From JAGWAJ01 sp965215155 (GTDB taxonomy: Bacteria; Acidobacteriota; Vicinamibacteria; Vicinamibacterales; UBA8438), in assembly GCA_965215155.1 (NCBI GenBank), contig CBDCCY010000004.1:2294001-2358000 (forward strand): DNA of 64,000 nucleotides. The letters run 5' to 3'. Below, piece after piece: positions 61,728 through 64,000 of the stretch. The position numbers were made by a program, and so were the translations under genes. Position 1 is the first letter of the stretch. Every line of letters begins with the position of its first letter. A model generated the notes under the pieces. It did not search any database. It was not told where the DNA came from and worked only from the letters and a program-made list of their open reading frames with translations.

Positions 61728-62944
61728 GCTGCACCTCCAGGCCACGCGCGTGCGATCGTGCGCAGGGCGTCATGGTCGACCTTCGCGTAGATCGCCGTGG
61801 TCTGCAGGCGGGCGTGACGCAGGAAGTGCTGGATCTCGGACAGGGGGGCGCCCGCTCGGAGCAGTTGCGTTGCCGCGAAATGACGCAACCGATGTGCGTG
61901 GACGACGCCGAGGCCGGCTCGCTGCGCGGCGGCGGCCACAATCTGCGTGACCCCGGTCGGGCTCAACGGGCCCAGAGGCGCGACCAGGCGGACGAAGACG
62001 GTGCGCCCCTGCGCCCGGGTCGGCCGTTGGCGGAGATATGCGGCCACCGCGTTGCCCACATCGGTCGGGAGAGGCATGCGCTCGGCCTGATTCCCCTTGC
62101 CGTGTACGACGACCTCGCCGGCGCGCCAGTGCACGTCGTCGAGACGCAGGGTCGCCACTTCGGCGGCCCGCAGGCCGAGGCGGGCCAGCGTGGTGATGAC
62201 CGCAAAGTCGCGGCGCCCTCCCAGCGTCCGGGGGTCGCACGCGGCGAGCAGTCGCCGGACGTGGTCGGGCTCGAGGCGCGGCGGAAGCGCCACCAGTCGT
62301 CGGCCGGCTACCGACGGGACGGCCGTCGCCAGCGAACGCTGGACCACCCCGGTGACATGCAGGAAGACCAGCAGCGAGCGCAGTGCGGTCGACGTCAGTT
62401 GCGCGGCCCGGCGGGATTGCTCGGCACAGCGCGCCACCATGAACGCAGTCACGTCGGCCTCACCGAGTTGCTCGAGGTCCAGCCCGAGGCCGTCGGCCGA
62501 GATGCAGCCGCGCAGAAAGGGGCGGACCGCATCGACGTAGCCCTGGGCGGTGGCTTCGCCCAGACCCCGTTCCACGGTGAGGTAGTGCCGGTAGAGCACC
62601 AGGGTCTTGTCCACGGGCCCTGTCGGGATGGGCGTCGTCGCAGGCGGGATCGCGCCACGAGCCCGGAGGTACGTCAGCAACGGGCGCAGCGCCTTGCCCG
62701 TCAGATGCCTCTTGTAGCCGGCCTTCTGCCGTGCTTGCAGAAACTGCTGCGTTCGCTCTGGCAGGTCGCCGATGTCGAGGCCTCTTGCCTGCAGCCACCG
62801 GCTGACGGCCGACGCCAGAGACAACTGCGTCCGCAGCGAGCGCGGTGTGTAGCCTTGCTGCGCAAGCTCCGTCGCGAAGCCCGCCGCGAACGGCTTGAGC
62901 GAACCAGCGATGGCGACGACGGGAACGCGTGACGGATCACTCAT
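61724..62944 (-). CDS. ritA: RIT tyrosine recombinase A (copy 2)
   Basis: 406 residues, identical to RitA of RIT1 except Gln for Arg in VVHGKGNQAERMPL. Catalytic boxes LGLRAAEVATLRLDD, HAHRLRHFAATQLL and HFLRHARLQTTAIYAKVD are intact. It is the only undamaged recombinase gene of RIT2, so RIT2 could move only with help from RIT1. Confidence 0.92.
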   Translation of the reverse strand: MSDPSRVPVVAIAGSLKPFAAGFATELAQQGYTPRSLRTQLSLASAVSRWLQARGLDIGDLPERTQQFLQARQKAGYKRHLTGKALRPLLTYLRARGAIPPATTPIPTGPVDKTLVLYRHYLTVERGLGEATAQGYVDAVRPFLRGCISADGLGLDLEQLGEADVTAFMVARCAEQSRRAAQLTSTALRSLLVFLHVTGVVQRSLATAVPSVAGRRLVALPPRLEPDHVRRLLAACDPRTLGGRRDFAVITTLARLGLRAAEVATLRLDDVHWRAGEVVVHGKGNQAERMPLPTDVGNAVAAYLRQRPTRAQGRTVFVRLVAPLGPLSPTGVTQIVAAAAQRAGLGVVHAHRLRHFAATQLLRAGAPLSEIQHFLRHARLQTTAIYAKVDHDALRTIARAWPGGAA

Positions 62945-63056
62945 GAGAGCCTCCTCTCTCGTGGGTCGTGAGAGAAGAGTCTCCGTCCGTCAGCGCGCGG
63001 TGATTATCCGGATCGTCTCGTCGAAGACGCCCTGCACGACCGGGACATCAGGGCGG

Positions 63057-63084
63057 ACATCGGAATAATCCCGACATCGGCATA
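63057..63084 (-). repeat. RIT2 right terminal inverted repeat
   Basis: 28 bp, the complement of 58148-58175, followed by GTGCGC and then unrelated transposase sequence. Confidence 0.95.
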
Positions 63085-64000
63085 GTGCGCGAAGCACGCC
63101 TGGTGGTCGACGCGCTGGACCAGCTGCGCGGCGCGCTGCCGTTTCCGCTCCGCGGGGTCGACACGGACAACGGGAGCGAGTTCCTCAACGAGGTGTTGGT
63201 GGGCTTCTGCCGCGACCAGGACATCGAGCTCACGCGGTCCAGGCCGTTTCGGAAGAACGACCAGGCCTGGGTCGAGCAGAAGAACGGCGCCGTCGTGCGG
63301 CGATTGGTCGGCTGCGGCCGCCTGGAGGGCGTGGCCGGAGCCGAGGCGCTGGCCCGCCTCTACTCGGCGGCGCGCCTGTTCGTGAACGTCTTCCAGCCGT
63401 CGTTCAAGCTGGCGGAGAAGACGCGTCAGGGAGCCCGCGTTCGGAAGCGCTACCACGCGCCGGAGACGCCGTGCGCGCGCCTGTTGGCCTCGGACGCGAT
63501 CCCCGCTGCGACGAAGGACCGGCTGCGCGCCGCGCTCGGGACGTTGGACCCGCTCGCGCTCTTGGACGAGATCCGCGCGGTCCAGCATCATCTCGCCGCG
63601 CTCGCCGCGGGGGCGACGGTCCATCCGATGCCGGAACGCGACGCTGACCTCGATGGGTTTCTGCGAAGCCTCGCGCTCGCATGGCGCGCCGGCGAGGTTC
63701 GGCCGACACATAAGGCTCGCACGAGACCACCCCGACACTGGCGCACCCGGCAGGATCCGTTCGAGACGACCTGGCCCCGAATCGTCCAGTGGCTCGAGGC
63801 CGAGCCCCATCGGACGGCGAAGGAGCTCTTCGACCGCCTCCGCCGGGAACAGCCCGGTGCGTTCTCCCCTGGCCAACTCCGCACCCTGCAGCGCCGTGTC
63901 AGGGACTGGCGGCGCTTGGCCGCCCGTCGTCTCCTCTTCGTCGACCGGACCGCATCACCCCAGAACGGCTTCGGGTCGCCGATCGCGGGCGACGCCGAGA
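63085..64000 (+). pseudogene. DDE (rve-type) transposase, 3' part, truncated by RIT2 and by the window end
   Basis: The plus strand is open from 63085 to the window end without a start codon at its beginning: VREARLVVDALDQLRGALPF, then RGVDTDNGSEFLNEVLVGFC (second catalytic Asp), SRPFRKNDQAWVEQKNGAVV (catalytic Glu), LFVNVFQPSFKLAEKTRQGA and VRKRYHAPETPCARLLA. This is an integrase-core transposase of the kind whose upstream part should carry a helix-turn-helix and the first Asp. Those parts are missing on the RIT2 side. The tail from about 63650 is basic and less conserved. Confidence 0.82.

Larger units (their letters stand above)
58148..63084. mobile_element. RIT element copy 2, inverted, with nested ISL3
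   Basis: The same trio as RIT1 lies on the minus strand between identical 28-bp ends. After removing the ISL3-type element and its duplication it is 3,350 bp, one base shorter than the same span of RIT1. Differences noticed: one Arg-to-Gln change in RitA and one lost base in ritB. The left flank is IS66-type and the right flank is another transposase, both with GCGCAC at the border. Confidence 0.9.

Overview
The window is very GC-rich bacterial chromosome with densely packed genes on both strands. The gene content best fits an Acidobacteriota, probably a Vicinamibacteria-like lineage. The pointers are a secreted protein family carrying a WEGDTLIVETTNF motif, a secreted HpcH/HpaI aldolase beside a TAXI-type TRAP transporter, chlorite-dismutase-family and serine-hydrolase genes, and LuxR solos with caspase/DUF4384 genes. 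The lineage is an inference from gene families; there is no rRNA or tRNA here to settle it.

Region 1 to 41 kb is ordinary chromosome. It opens with the 3' end of a cupredoxin-like gene, an exported metallo-beta-lactamase-fold hydrolase, the translation factor EttA and an exported NHL-repeat protein whose 3' end is tandemly duplicated. A DUF4143-type AAA ATPase behind a 23-bp tandem repeat follows, then a two-gene ATPase plus PD-(D/E)XK-like nuclease unit that resembles a defence module. A minus-strand block from 15.2 to 8.8 kb reads: secreted protein, secreted aldolase, TAXI binding protein, fused TRAP permease, serine hydrolase. Next come gamma-glutamyltransferase, a lytic transglycosylase, tagatose-bisphosphate aldolase, a PAS/GAF protein, a uridine-kinase-like protein, a chlorite-dismutase-family protein, a divergent Nramp-like transporter, a ketopantoate-reductase-like enzyme, formyl-CoA transferase and two M23 peptidases. 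The block ends with an outer-membrane protein, a class V aminotransferase, an M19 dipeptidase, trehalose-phosphatase, the phoU-phoB-phoR cluster (phoB apparently starting at CTG), an amidase and a GerMN-domain protein.

Region 41 to 57 kb is accessory DNA. An intact LuxR-type regulator is followed by a paralogue that can be rebuilt base by base. That paralogue lost one base, was hit by an ISAzo13-type element, then by an IS66-type element with an 8-bp target duplication, and the IS66 transposase was itself entered by a three-recombinase (RIT) element. Downstream are a decayed caspase gene whose catalytic cysteine position reads phenylalanine, an IS630 element, an IS630 remnant, three DUF4384-like exported proteins and a 533-residue conserved protein of unknown function. 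A 16-bp dyad of the form CTGCCA-N4-TGGCAG, with a -10-like hexamer about 24 bp downstream, occurs four times among the LuxR and caspase genes and looks like the operator of this local regulon.

Region 57 to 64 kb holds the left part of a second IS66-type element, cut at exactly the same codon by a second, nearly identical RIT element in the opposite orientation. This RIT2 copy carries a one-base deletion in ritB and an ISL3-type insertion in ritC. Its far flank is not IS66 but the 3' part of another DDE transposase gene, so a rearrangement happened here.
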